Origin: an uncultured Prochlorococcus sp.
GTDB lineage: Bacteria > Cyanobacteriota > Cyanobacteriia > PCC-6307 > Cyanobiaceae
Direction: 5' to 3'
Length of the DNA stretch: 5,728 nucleotides
Assembly: GCA_913041805.1 (NCBI GenBank)
Contig: CAJWIZ010000048.1
Span: forward strand, 1 to 5,728
The position numbers were made by a program, and so were the translations under genes. Under the pieces are notes generated by a model, which saw only the letters and a list, made by a program, of their open reading frames with translations, did not search any database and had not been told where the DNA came from. How positions within the stretch are numbered: position 1 is the stretch's first letter; every line of letters begins with the position of its first letter. This document shows, piece after piece, positions 1 to 5,728 of this stretch.

Positions 1-2
1 TC

Positions 3-134
3 GCTGTTCTAGCTAAGGTAGTAAGCTTTAAGGGAAAGCAAAAAGCTGTTGCAAACTTATTAAACATTGCTGTTGATTTATACAAAGGAACTGTTGCTAC
101 TAATTACAGCAATTATATTAATAATAGATACTAA
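3..134 (+). CDS. C-terminal fragment of an unrecognised protein (5' end outside window)
   Basis: An open frame enters from the left edge and runs 43 codons to a TAA at 132-134. The visible peptide begins AVLAKVVSFKGKQKAVANLL and ends in an Asn/Tyr-rich tail (NYSNYINNRY). The first half looks helical and mixes Ala, Val, Leu and Lys; I recognise no domain or motif in it. The frame has no start codon in the window, so the gene must begin upstream. It is on the same strand as rsmB and 79 bp ahead of it, with an imperfect hairpin between them, so it is probably a separate transcription unit. With so little sequence it could also be a chance open frame. I assign no function. Confidence 0.45.
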   Translation, partial: AVLAKVVSFKGKQKAVANLLNIAVDLYKGTVATNYSNYINNRY

Positions 135-159
135 ACTAATTTTCCCAGTACTCTATTTC

Positions 160-181
160 ATGAATTCTTTAAAAGAGTCAT
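160..181 (+). terminator. Imperfect hairpin between the left-edge gene and rsmB
   Basis: Bases 160-163 and 165-169 pair with 173-181: nine pairs including one G.T wobble, one bulged A at 164 and a 3-base loop (170-172). It lies 25 bases after the upstream stop and ends 32 bases before the rsmB ATG. The following sequence is T-rich but broken by G, A and C, so it is not a classical U-tract. It may be a weak terminator for the left-edge gene or a leader structure for rsmB. The assignment is tentative. Confidence 0.25.
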
Positions 182-213
182 TTGAAGTTTATTTATCTCT
201 ATTTTCTTCCTAG

Positions 214-1542
214 ATGCCTTTAAAACCATCTAAAATTGGTCTTTCTTCTAGACAGGCTGCCTGGGAGGTTTTAAAAGTAGTTGCGGCTGGTGCGTATGCG
301 GATATTGCTTTAGATCGGGTTATGGAAAGGTTCGATTTTGATGTTGTTGATAGAAGCTTTGTTATGGAAATTGCCTATGGGGCAATCCGTTATCGCTATA
401 CGCTTGATTGTTGGATCGATTCCTTTGGGAAGATTCCTTCAACAAAACAACCTCCAAATCTTCGTTGGTTGCTCCACATAGGTTTGTACCAGTTGTTGTT
501 GATGGATCGTATACCTTCTTCAGCTGCTGTTGACACAACTGTTGAGCTTGCTAAGAGAAGTAATTTGTCTCGACTTGCTCCAGTTGTTAATGGAGTTTTG
601 CGTTCCGCTCTTCGTGCTAAGGACGCAGGAACTGGTATCCCTTTGCCAGCATCTCCTCCAGCTTGTTTGGCCCAAAAGCACTCTTTACCCCTTTGGTTTG
701 CAGAGGAACTGATTAGTTGGGTCGGAGTGGAACGTTCTGAAACTACTGCGAAAGCTTCAAATCAGGTGCCTCCTCTTGACTTAAGGGTGAATAAACTTCG
801 TATTAGCCCTACAAGTTTGCAGAAGAGATTTGAGTTGGCAGGTATTGAGTGTATTCATATAGATGGATGTCCTTATGGGCTTCAAGTGATATCAGGAAGA
901 GGAGATTTGCGTGAGTGGCCAGGGTACAAAGAAGGATTTTGGTGTGTTCAAGATAGAGCTGCTCAGTGGGTCTCTCCTCTTTTGAAACCCAATTCTGGCG
1001 ACCGTATTCTCGATGCTTGTTCGGCGCCTGGAGGGAAGGCAACACATCTTGTGGAATTAATGGACGATAAAGGTGAGCTTTGGGCTGTAGATCGTTCTAA
1101 AGACCGCTTAAAACTTGTTGCTGCTAATGCAGAACGTCTGGGATGTAATTGCCTTAATGTTTTAGAGGCTGATGCTTCTTCTTTAATAGCAATGAAGCCC
1201 GAATGGAGGGGCTCGTTTCAAGGCATATTGTTAGATGCTCCCTGCTCGGGATTAGGAACCTTGGCTAGACATCCTGATGCACGTTGGAGAATGACCCCGG
1301 CGAAGGTCTCTGAACTTGTAGCTTTGCAATTCAAATTATTTGAAAGACTATTGCCTTTATTAAGTAAAGGTGGTCGGCTTGTTTATTCTACGTGTACTAT
1401 TCACCCCGAGGAAAATGAGCGGCAAATTAAGAGAATCTTAGCTCTGCACCCTGAGTTAAAGCTTGAGCAAGAGAAACAGCTTTGGCCAGATATATCTAGA
1501 CCTGGAGATGGTTTTTATGCAGCCACTCTTGAGTCTTGTTAG
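214..1542 (+). CDS. rsmB: 16S rRNA (cytosine-967-C5)-methyltransferase RsmB (Sun/Fmu family)
   Basis: This cytoplasmic enzyme uses S-adenosylmethionine to methylate C5 of cytosine 967 (E. coli numbering) in 16S rRNA. The protein is 442 residues, close to the roughly 430 of E. coli RsmB. Residues about 10-140 form the NusB-like RNA-binding domain typical of the family (SSRQAAWEVL, VNGVLRSALR). The Rossmann methyltransferase domain follows from about 240. Its SAM motif I is DACSAPGGK (267-275), the acidic ribose-binding residue is in AVDRS (D293), motif IV is DAPCSG (341-346, Cys344), and motif VI is YSTCT (391-395). By family knowledge Cys394 is the nucleophile and Cys344 assists product release; both are present, so the enzyme should be active. 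The ATG at 214 lies directly after an in-frame TAG with no clear Shine-Dalgarno, which is common in this group. The gene converges on the PBP gene across 126 bp. No truncation is seen. Confidence 0.96.
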   Translation: MPLKPSKIGLSSRQAAWEVLKVVAAGAYADIALDRVMERFDFDVVDRSFVMEIAYGAIRYRYTLDCWIDSFGKIPSTKQPPNLRWLLHIGLYQLLLMDRIPSSAAVDTTVELAKRSNLSRLAPVVNGVLRSALRAKDAGTGIPLPASPPACLAQKHSLPLWFAEELISWVGVERSETTAKASNQVPPLDLRVNKLRISPTSLQKRFELAGIECIHIDGCPYGLQVISGRGDLREWPGYKEGFWCVQDRAAQWVSPLLKPNSGDRILDACSAPGGKATHLVELMDDKGELWAVDRSKDRLKLVAANAERLGCNCLNVLEADASSLIAMKPEWRGSFQGILLDAPCSGLGTLARHPDARWRMTPAKVSELVALQFKLFERLLPLLSKGGRLVYSTCTIHPEENERQIKRILALHPELKLEQEKQLWPDISRPGDGFYAATLESC

Positions 1543-1585
1543 CTATATATATTTAAGCAAAGATTGGTTGCTTTTCATTGATTTC

Positions 1586-1614
1586 GCAATTTTGACCAAA
1601 CGATTGCTTTTTTT
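1586..1614 (+). terminator. Probable intrinsic terminator of rsmB
   Basis: GCAAT (1586-1590) pairs with ATTGC (1603-1607). TTT (1591-1593) and AAA (1598-1600) extend the stem inward past a 2-base bulge, closing a GACC loop. Seven T residues (1608-1614) follow at once. It starts 43 bases after the rsmB stop. In the minus direction the hairpin has no T-tract, so it would serve only rsmB. A second small inverted repeat just upstream, AAGCAA/TTGCTT with a 7-base loop and TT after it, could add a weaker tandem stop. The stem is short, so confidence is moderate. Confidence 0.55.
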
Positions 1615-1668
1615 AATAAATTACTAGCCAAATTATTTAAAAGAGAAGATATTTATCAAACTTTTTCA

Positions 1669-3477
1669 TCATTTTCTACTAGGGAATTCTAAGACCTCAA
1701 AATCTTTTTCAATTGTGAGCATGTATTGTTTCCAGATCCATGCTGCATCGCCACTCCCTCTTCTTGTCTCTCTATTGTCATCATAGCCTAGCCAAACACC
1801 TGTTGAAAGCTGTGGTATAGATCCTATGAACCAAAGATCTCTTCCTCCTTCAGAAGTTCCTGTTTTGCCTGCTACTGGCCTGCTTTCCATGAATGCAACT
1901 TTTCCAGTTCCACTATTAACTACTTCTTGCAGCATAGAGTTCATTGTGTCAGCGACATCACTATTGATTGCTTGAACTCCTTTGGGATGATGTGTTTTAT
2001 AACTCCATAAAACTGTATCTTCTGGTCCGCGAATTTCTTCTAAGGGCGTTGGTTTTATGTAGAGGCCTCTATTCGTTAAGCCTGCATAAGCTGAAGTCAT
2101 GTCTAAGACTGTTTGTTCATATGCTCCAATAGCTAATGAGTAGTACTCCCCTAAAGGGTGAACATTGCCTACCCCTAATTTGTTTGCAGTAGAAATAACT
2201 TTTTCGAAACCAACTAGATCTAGAAGTTCTACCGCAACTGTGTTCAAAGAGTCTTTGAATGCATTAGAAAGTGATACTTCCCCGATATATTTGTCCTCAA
2301 AGTTTTTTGGGCAATAATTATCCCAGCATCGTGGAGTATCTAGAAATTGATCTTCAGGGTTAAACCCTTCACTGATAGCTGCAGCATAAGGGAAAATCTT
2401 AAAGGTTGACCCTGGAGAACGTAACGCTTGAGTGACACGATTGAATTGAGTCGCTTCAAAATTTTTGCCTCCAACTAGAACTCTGACAAGTCCACTACTT
2501 GGTTGAATAGAAACTAATGCTCCTTGCAAGTCTTTTGGCCTTTGTTCTTGAATTATTTTTTGAGCATTAGATTGCCAAGCTAGATTAAGACTTGTGCGAA
2601 TCTTAAGTCCACCTATTTCAATTTGTTCAGGGGTAAGTATTTCTGGTAACTGTTGATTAACCCAGCTAGTAAAGAATGGAGCAGAACTATTTGTGTATTT
2701 TGGAATAGCGGGCTTTATATGTAATGGACTTTTAAATGCTTTTAAAAATTGATCCTCTTTAATATATCCTTGCTTCAACATTTTTTTTAGAACAATTGAC
2801 CTCCTTTCAATAGCTAATTCAGGATTAACAAGTGGAGAAAACAAAGAAGGGGCAGGAGCTAGGCCAGCAATCAATGCCACTTCTTCTAGTGTTAGTTCCT
2901 TAGGGGTTTTAGTGAAGTAAACCCATGCTGCATCAGCAATTCCATAAGCTCCTGAACCTAGGTATACATTATTGAGATATCGTTCAAGAATTTCATCTTT
3001 GCTTAGCTGTCTCTCTAACTTGTAAGCAAGTGCAGCTTCCTTGAGCTTGCGAGTGAAACTTCTATCTAAATTAAGGAAAACTATTCTTGCAAGTTGTTGA
3101 GTAATTGTACTTCCGCCTTCGATGATTTTTTTCTGCCTAAAGTTGGTCATCATTGCTCTACCTATTCCCCATAAATCGACTCCTTTATGTTCAAAAAATC
3201 GCCTATCTTCTGCAGCTACAAATGCTGTTTTAATTAAAGATGGCATCATTTTAATGTTTATTTTTTCCCTAGTTGCAGGGCCTATCTTCTGTATAACTTT
3301 TTGATTGGTTGATAGGAAAATTATGCTTCCCGGCCTCCTGAATTTTGTGACAATATTTACCTCTGGTAGAAAGTGATCGATTGCGTTGCTTAAAAATATT
3401 TCTGAAATAGCAGTTGCTGAGCCTAAGAATAAGGATGATGCGATAACTAAAAGCCAATTGCGGCTGTTGGAATTCAC
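1669..3477 (-). CDS. Class A penicillin-binding protein (bifunctional transglycosylase/transpeptidase)
   Basis: This membrane-anchored peptidoglycan synthase polymerises lipid II and cross-links the stem peptides. The 602-residue protein has a short cytoplasmic start, one membrane anchor (about 8-30), a GT51 domain (about 60-245) and a transpeptidase domain (about 315-580). GT51 motifs are EDRRFFEHKG (90-99, catalytic Glu90), GGSTITQQ (121-128) and RKLKE (143-147, second Glu147). Transpeptidase motifs are STFK (357-360, acylated Ser357), SLN (410-412) and KTGT (538-541). All catalytic residues are present. It is shorter than many class A PBPs: it ends soon after the transpeptidase fold and has no low-complexity tail. 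The start is GTG at 3477, overlapping the chlG stop as GTGA, with no Shine-Dalgarno; the membrane anchor begins right after it and no other start is reasonable. Cys384 and Cys389 in CWDNYC are a notable pair. Symbols such as mrc, pbp or pon are not separable from sequence alone. Confidence 0.95.
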   Translation of the reverse strand: MNSNSRNWLLVIASSLFLGSATAISEIFLSNAIDHFLPEVNIVTKFRRPGSIIFLSTNQKVIQKIGPATREKINIKMMPSLIKTAFVAAEDRRFFEHKGVDLWGIGRAMMTNFRQKKIIEGGSTITQQLARIVFLNLDRSFTRKLKEAALAYKLERQLSKDEILERYLNNVYLGSGAYGIADAAWVYFTKTPKELTLEEVALIAGLAPAPSLFSPLVNPELAIERRSIVLKKMLKQGYIKEDQFLKAFKSPLHIKPAIPKYTNSSAPFFTSWVNQQLPEILTPEQIEIGGLKIRTSLNLAWQSNAQKIIQEQRPKDLQGALVSIQPSSGLVRVLVGGKNFEATQFNRVTQALRSPGSTFKIFPYAAAISEGFNPEDQFLDTPRCWDNYCPKNFEDKYIGEVSLSNAFKDSLNTVAVELLDLVGFEKVISTANKLGVGNVHPLGEYYSLAIGAYEQTVLDMTSAYAGLTNRGLYIKPTPLEEIRGPEDTVLWSYKTHHPKGVQAINSDVADTMNSMLQEVVNSGTGKVAFMESRPVAGKTGTSEGGRDLWFIGSIPQLSTGVWLGYDDNRETRRGSGDAAWIWKQYMLTIEKDFEVLEFPSRK

Positions 3478-4427
3478 AGCATTTGTATTAGTGGGCTGTG
3501 TCCAATTGCTAATGCAGTAACAAGCATCCCAAGAATCAAGAACGGCTGGGCACTTGCTTGGTACTTAACATCAAAAGCTAATGGGTCCCTAAGCAACCAA
3601 ATATCTTGAAAAGTTATTTGGGGAATTATTAACAAAAGAAGAATTACTGAAGCAAAATGCTGGCCTATTAAGATCAAAACACCAACCATCATTAGTTGAA
3701 ATACATCGATCATCCCAGCACTTATCCAGCTAGCATTTTTAATTCCAAATACTACTGGAAGAGATTGCAATCCAAGAGCTTTATCTCCTTCAACACTTTT
3801 GAAATCGTTGATAATTGCTATACCAAGACCAGCCAGGCTATAAGCGAGAGTGAGTAATGCTGTGGTCCAAGTAAGTTGACCAAAAAGAGCCTGACCAGCC
3901 CACCATGGGAGTGCTATATAACTTGCTCCAAGAGCGTAGTTCCCTAACCAGCCATTTTGTTTTAATTTTAGTGGTGGTGCTGAGTAGATATAGCTAACAA
4001 ATGATCCTCCAAGGGCAAGTAATAGAACAGAAGGAGTTGAGTGATTGGCCCAAATATCAAGGCCATAGGCAACAGCTAAACCTCCTAGCAAAAGTATCCA
4101 AATTTGAAGCTTTACTTGTAAAAGTGATATGGCTCCAGAAGGAATAGGTCTATTAGGTTCATTTATTGCGTCAATTTCCCTGTCGTAGTAATCATTAATA
4201 GTCTGGGTGAATCCAGCTAGCAGTGGCCCACTCATGATCATGCAGGCGAAAGCCGCAAACACATTGGAGATTGACCATTGATAATGACCACTAGCAGCTG
4301 CACCGCAGATTACTCCCCACAAGAGTGGAATCCACGTAATGGGTTTCATTAGCTGCAAACGCAGCTTCCAAATACTTTTTGTTTCAGAAGCTCCTTTAAT
4401 TCCAAGGAGTTGACGTGCATCGCTCAC
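3474..4427 (-). CDS. chlG: Chlorophyll synthase ChlG (UbiA-type prenyltransferase)
   Basis: ChlG esterifies chlorophyllide a with geranylgeranyl or phytyl diphosphate, the last step of chlorophyll synthesis, in the thylakoid membrane. In Prochlorococcus the substrate would be the divinyl form (inference). The 317-residue protein has the usual family length and about nine hydrophobic membrane segments. The first Asp-rich site is NDYYDREID (78-86), followed by NEPNRPIPSG (89-98), a strong ChlG signature. The second is NDFKSVEGD (207-215), followed by KALGLQSLP; this pair separates ChlG from other UbiA enzymes such as homogentisate or 4-hydroxybenzoate prenyltransferases. The start is GTG at 4427, supported by a GAGG Shine-Dalgarno at 4436-4439 that overlaps the TGA of the upstream petP-like gene and sits 8 bases before the GTG. 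The gene follows the petP-like gene by 10 bp and overlaps the PBP start by 4 bp, so all three are probably co-transcribed. Confidence 0.96.
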   Translation of the reverse strand: MSDARQLLGIKGASETKSIWKLRLQLMKPITWIPLLWGVICGAAASGHYQWSISNVFAAFACMIMSGPLLAGFTQTINDYYDREIDAINEPNRPIPSGAISLLQVKLQIWILLLGGLAVAYGLDIWANHSTPSVLLLALGGSFVSYIYSAPPLKLKQNGWLGNYALGASYIALPWWAGQALFGQLTWTTALLTLAYSLAGLGIAIINDFKSVEGDKALGLQSLPVVFGIKNASWISAGMIDVFQLMMVGVLILIGQHFASVILLLLIIPQITFQDIWLLRDPLAFDVKYQASAQPFLILGMLVTALAIGHSPLIQML

Positions 4428-4435
4428 TCTCTCTA

Positions 4436-4439
4436 CCTC
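4436..4439 (-). promoter_or_regulatory. Ribosome-binding site of chlG, overlapping the petP-like stop codon
   Basis: On the minus strand the sequence reads TGAGG, then TAGAGAGA, then the GTG of chlG. The GAGG core is 8 bases from the start and shares its GA with the TGA stop of the upstream gene. This fixes the chlG start at GTG 4427 and suggests that ribosomes finishing the petP-like gene help initiate chlG. Confidence 0.6.
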
Positions 4440-4662
4440 AACCTCGGCCTATTTCTTCATTAAAGAACCAGCTCGTGGTTCCATCGCTAAGTTCTAGCAC
4501 TAGACCAATATCGGTCCCATCAGTCATTTTGTAGTCCACAACTTTGCCGCGTGGGTTGTCTTTTAGCTTTTTTAAGAGGTCTTTAGGGATACGATCACGA
4601 ACTTGCTCCACATCAACTCTAACGTTTGCCCCAATTCTGGTAAGTGTGGTTGCTTTGCCCAT
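4438..4662 (-). CDS. petP: PetP-like small protein (DUF2862 family; cytochrome b6f accessory subunit)
   Basis: This small soluble protein of 74 residues (77 from an alternative start) resembles the cyanobacterial DUF2862/PetP family, SH3-like proteins that associate peripherally with the cytochrome b6f complex and affect electron flow. Seen here: IGANVRV near the N-terminus, then VRDRIP, an amphipathic Lys-rich stretch ([10 protein letters not shown]), [20 protein letters not shown], and [11 protein letters not shown] at the end. The MTDG-IG-V-E and WFF-E pattern fits the family as I recall it, but it is a match from memory and not an alignment. I chose ATG at 4662; an in-frame GTG at 4671 adds three residues, and an in-frame TAA lies just upstream of that. 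Neither start has a clear Shine-Dalgarno. It is the first gene of the minus-strand cluster, and its TGA is embedded in the chlG ribosome-binding site. The DUF2862 assignment is firmer than the PetP role in this organism. Confidence 0.75.
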   Translation of the reverse strand: MGKATTLTRIGANVRVDVEQVRDRIPKDLLKKLKDNPRGKVVDYKMTDGTDIGLVLELSDGTTSWFFNEEIGRG

Positions 4663-4718
4663 TGCATGCACTGCTTAGATAGTGCGCAACCTTAACAGTC
4701 GCCTCTACGTTTTTTCGA

Positions 4719-5492
4719 ATGGTTGCACTTCGATTGATTCCTTGCCTTGATGTTGCAGATGGTCGCGTCGTTAAAGGTGTGAACTTTATTGGCCTACGTG
4801 ATGCTGGTGACCCAGTTGAATTGGCCTGTTCATATAGCCAGCAAGGGGCAGATGAATTGGTGTTTTTAGATATAAGAGCCAGTCATGAAGGAAGAGCTAC
4901 TTTGATCGATATGGTTAGAAGAACAGCAGAATCAGTAACTATTCCTTTTACTGTTGGTGGCGGCATAAGTACTCTTGAGGGCATTACGGAGCTCCTCAGA
5001 GCAGGCGCTGACAAAGTTAGCCTCAATTCATCTGCGGTTAAGAACCCTCAATTAATTGGGGAGGGTGCTAGTCGATTTGGTTGTCAATGCATAGTTGTGG
5101 CGATAGATGCAAAAAAACGAAAAGAAGGTGAGCCAGGTTGGGATGTTTTTGTGAAAGGTGGAAGGGAGAATACAGGTTTAGATGTATTGAAATGGTCTAG
5201 GCGTGTTGCGGAACTTGGAGCAGGTGAGATTCTCTTGACTTCGATGGATGGGGATGGGACACAAGCTGGTTATGATCTTGAGTTAACCAGAACGATCTCT
5301 GAGGCAGTAAATATCCCTGTGATTGCATCTGGAGGTGCCGGGTGCTTGGATGACATTCATAAAGCATTTGTGAATGGCAAGGCTTCTGCAGCCCTATTGG
5401 CATCTCTTCTTCATGATGGAGTTTTGTCCCTTAAGGAAATAAAGTCTTATTTACATCAAAAGTCATTGCCCATTCGTCCATATGATTCTTAA
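4719..5492 (+). CDS. hisF: Imidazole glycerol phosphate synthase cyclase subunit HisF
   Basis: With the HisH glutaminase, this cytoplasmic subunit turns PRFAR and ammonia into imidazole glycerol phosphate and AICAR, linking histidine and purine synthesis. The 257-residue protein has the normal family length and a complete (beta/alpha)8 barrel. The catalytic aspartates are Asp11 in IPCLDV and Asp130 in VVAIDAKK. Phosphate-binding loops are GGGI (80-83) and SGGAG (204-208), and TSMDGDGT (174-181) is the usual late-barrel motif. Residues expected for the ammonia gate are present: Arg5, Glu46, Lys99 and Glu170 in GAGEILLTS. The ATG at 4719 gives the canonical HisF N-terminus. It is preceded by a run of T and has no clear Shine-Dalgarno. 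The gene is divergent from the petP-like gene. No hisH lies in the window, so the histidine genes appear dispersed, as is usual in cyanobacteria. One deviation is ALLASLLH near 225-232, where many homologues have AASIFHF. Confidence 0.97.
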   Translation: MVALRLIPCLDVADGRVVKGVNFIGLRDAGDPVELACSYSQQGADELVFLDIRASHEGRATLIDMVRRTAESVTIPFTVGGGISTLEGITELLRAGADKVSLNSSAVKNPQLIGEGASRFGCQCIVVAIDAKKRKEGEPGWDVFVKGGRENTGLDVLKWSRRVAELGAGEILLTSMDGDGTQAGYDLELTRTISEAVNIPVIASGGAGCLDDIHKAFVNGKASAALLASLLHDGVLSLKEIKSYLHQKSLPIRPYDS

Positions 5493-5581
5493 AAAGTAAA
5501 TACAATAATAATATTTGCTTGTGAAATTAATTAATCCAAAAAATAACTACTTGCCTAGTCTTAGGATGATCGCAACCAACC

Positions 5582-5607
5582 TTTCAATTAGTATATTGAA
5601 GATTTTT
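5582..5607 (+). terminator. Weak AT-rich hairpin with T-tract downstream of hisF
   Basis: Bases 5582-5588 pair with 5595-5601 (seven pairs, one G.T wobble; six-base loop 5589-5594). An A and five T residues follow (5603-5607). The stem has only one G-C pair, so the fold is weak. It lies about 90 bases after the hisF stop and 25 bases before the next start, so it could end hisF transcription or act in the leader of the methyltransferase gene. The TATATT at 5592-5597, inside the loop and 3' arm, could instead be a -10 element, but I find no good -35 at normal spacing. Confidence 0.25.
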
Positions 5608-5621
5608 CAGAAACTTTGCAT

Positions 5622-5627
5622 AAGGAG
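5622..5627 (+). promoter_or_regulatory. Strong Shine-Dalgarno of the UbiE/MenG gene
   Basis: AAGGAG lies 5 bases upstream of the ATG at 5633. It is the best ribosome-binding site in the window and fixes the start. Neither rsmB nor hisF has one, so the methyltransferase is likely to be translated by ordinary anti-SD pairing while those genes are not. Confidence 0.7.
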
Positions 5628-5632
5628 ACTGA

Positions 5633-5728
5633 ATGAGGCCTGGTGATCCTCAAGCTGTAAGGAACCTATTTGACGATGTAGCTCCAATTTATGATCATTT
5701 AAATGACTTACTTAGTTTTGGTCTGCAT
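5633..5728 (+). CDS. menG: UbiE/MenG-family demethylquinone methyltransferase (N-terminal 32 codons only)
   Basis: Only the first 32 codons are in the window; the frame is open at the right edge. The peptide starts MRPGDPQAVRNLFDDVAP and continues IYDHLNDLLSFGLH. The pattern V-LFD--AP-YD-LN-LLSFG is the N-terminal signature of UbiE/MenG class I SAM-dependent methyltransferases. In cyanobacteria this enzyme methylates demethylphylloquinone, the last step of phylloquinone (vitamin K1) synthesis for photosystem I; the same family makes ubiquinone or menaquinone elsewhere, so ubiE is an equally common label. The SAM-binding motifs lie beyond the edge and cannot be checked. The start is set by AAGGAG five bases upstream. 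It follows hisF on the same strand after 140 bp, enough for its own promoter. Confidence 0.88.
   Translation, partial: MRPGDPQAVRNLFDDVAPIYDHLNDLLSFGLH

Noticed and set aside
809..1045. 78-codon open frame on the minus strand inside rsmB
   Set aside because: It covers the conserved SAM-binding region of rsmB and has low-complexity, non-protein-like content; the rsmB frame explains the sequence.
1554..1572. AAGCAA/TTGCTT inverted repeat as a terminator for the minus-strand PBP gene
   Set aside because: In the minus direction it is followed by A-rich and mixed AT sequence rather than a T-tract, so it cannot be supported as the PBP terminator.
3122..3304. 60-codon open frame on the plus strand inside the PBP gene
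   Set aside because: It lies opposite the conserved GT51 region, has no ribosome-binding site, and resembles no protein family I know; it is a shadow of the real gene.
3269..3457. 62-codon minus-strand frame overlapping the 5' end of the PBP gene
   Set aside because: It is an alternative frame of the PBP signal-anchor region with no motif or start signal.
5197..5403. 68-codon minus-strand frame inside hisF
   Set aside because: It lies opposite conserved HisF motifs and has no recognisable product.
5554..5565. CCTA-GTCT-TAGG inverted repeat downstream of hisF
   Set aside because: The stem is only 4 bp with no T-tract; such a repeat is expected by chance in a spacer of this length.
5592..5597. 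TATATT as a -10 promoter element for the UbiE/MenG gene
   Set aside because: The sequence at the proper distance upstream (around 5569-5574, ATCGCA) does not resemble a -35, and AT-rich spacers give such hexamers by chance.
1..5728. CRISPR array, insertion sequence, tRNA or a phage-derived system
   Set aside because: I saw no spaced direct repeats, transposase or integrase motifs, terminal inverted repeats or cloverleaf-like segments; the window is filled by conserved chromosomal genes with short spacers.

Overview
The window looks like a piece of a cyanobacterial chromosome, most likely Prochlorococcus or a close low-GC marine picocyanobacterium. The reasons are the AT-rich composition, the compact layout, and the company kept by chlG (chlorophyll synthase), a PetP/DUF2862-type small protein (cytochrome b6f accessory subunit family), hisF and a UbiE/MenG methyltransferase. 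The genus is an inference from gene content and composition; no taxonomic marker is present.

Layout from left to right: (1) the last 43 codons of an unrecognised gene (3-134, +), which runs off the left edge; (2) rsmB/sun, a 16S rRNA m5C967 methyltransferase (214-1542, +), followed by a plausible intrinsic terminator at 1586-1614; (3) a compact minus-strand cluster, transcribed right to left: petP-like gene (4438-4662), chlG (3474-4427) and a class A penicillin-binding protein (1669-3477). The petP-like and chlG genes are 10 bp apart, and chlG and the PBP gene overlap by 4 bp (GTGA); (4) hisF (4719-5492, +), divergent from the petP-like gene across only 56 bp; (5) a 140-bp AT-rich spacer and then the first 32 codons of a UbiE/MenG-type methyltransferase (5633 onward, +) with a strong Shine-Dalgarno, cut by the right edge.

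Functionally these are housekeeping and photosynthesis genes: ribosome modification, peptidoglycan synthesis, the last step of chlorophyll synthesis, a probable cytochrome b6f regulatory subunit, histidine biosynthesis and phylloquinone methylation. The minus-strand cluster puts two thylakoid-related genes upstream of a cell-wall synthase, and the overlap suggests that PBP translation depends on chlG translation. I see no mobile elements, CRISPR arrays, tRNA or rRNA genes, and no convincing undescribed system. The points most worth a second look are the petP-chlG-PBP coupling and the unidentified left-edge fragment.
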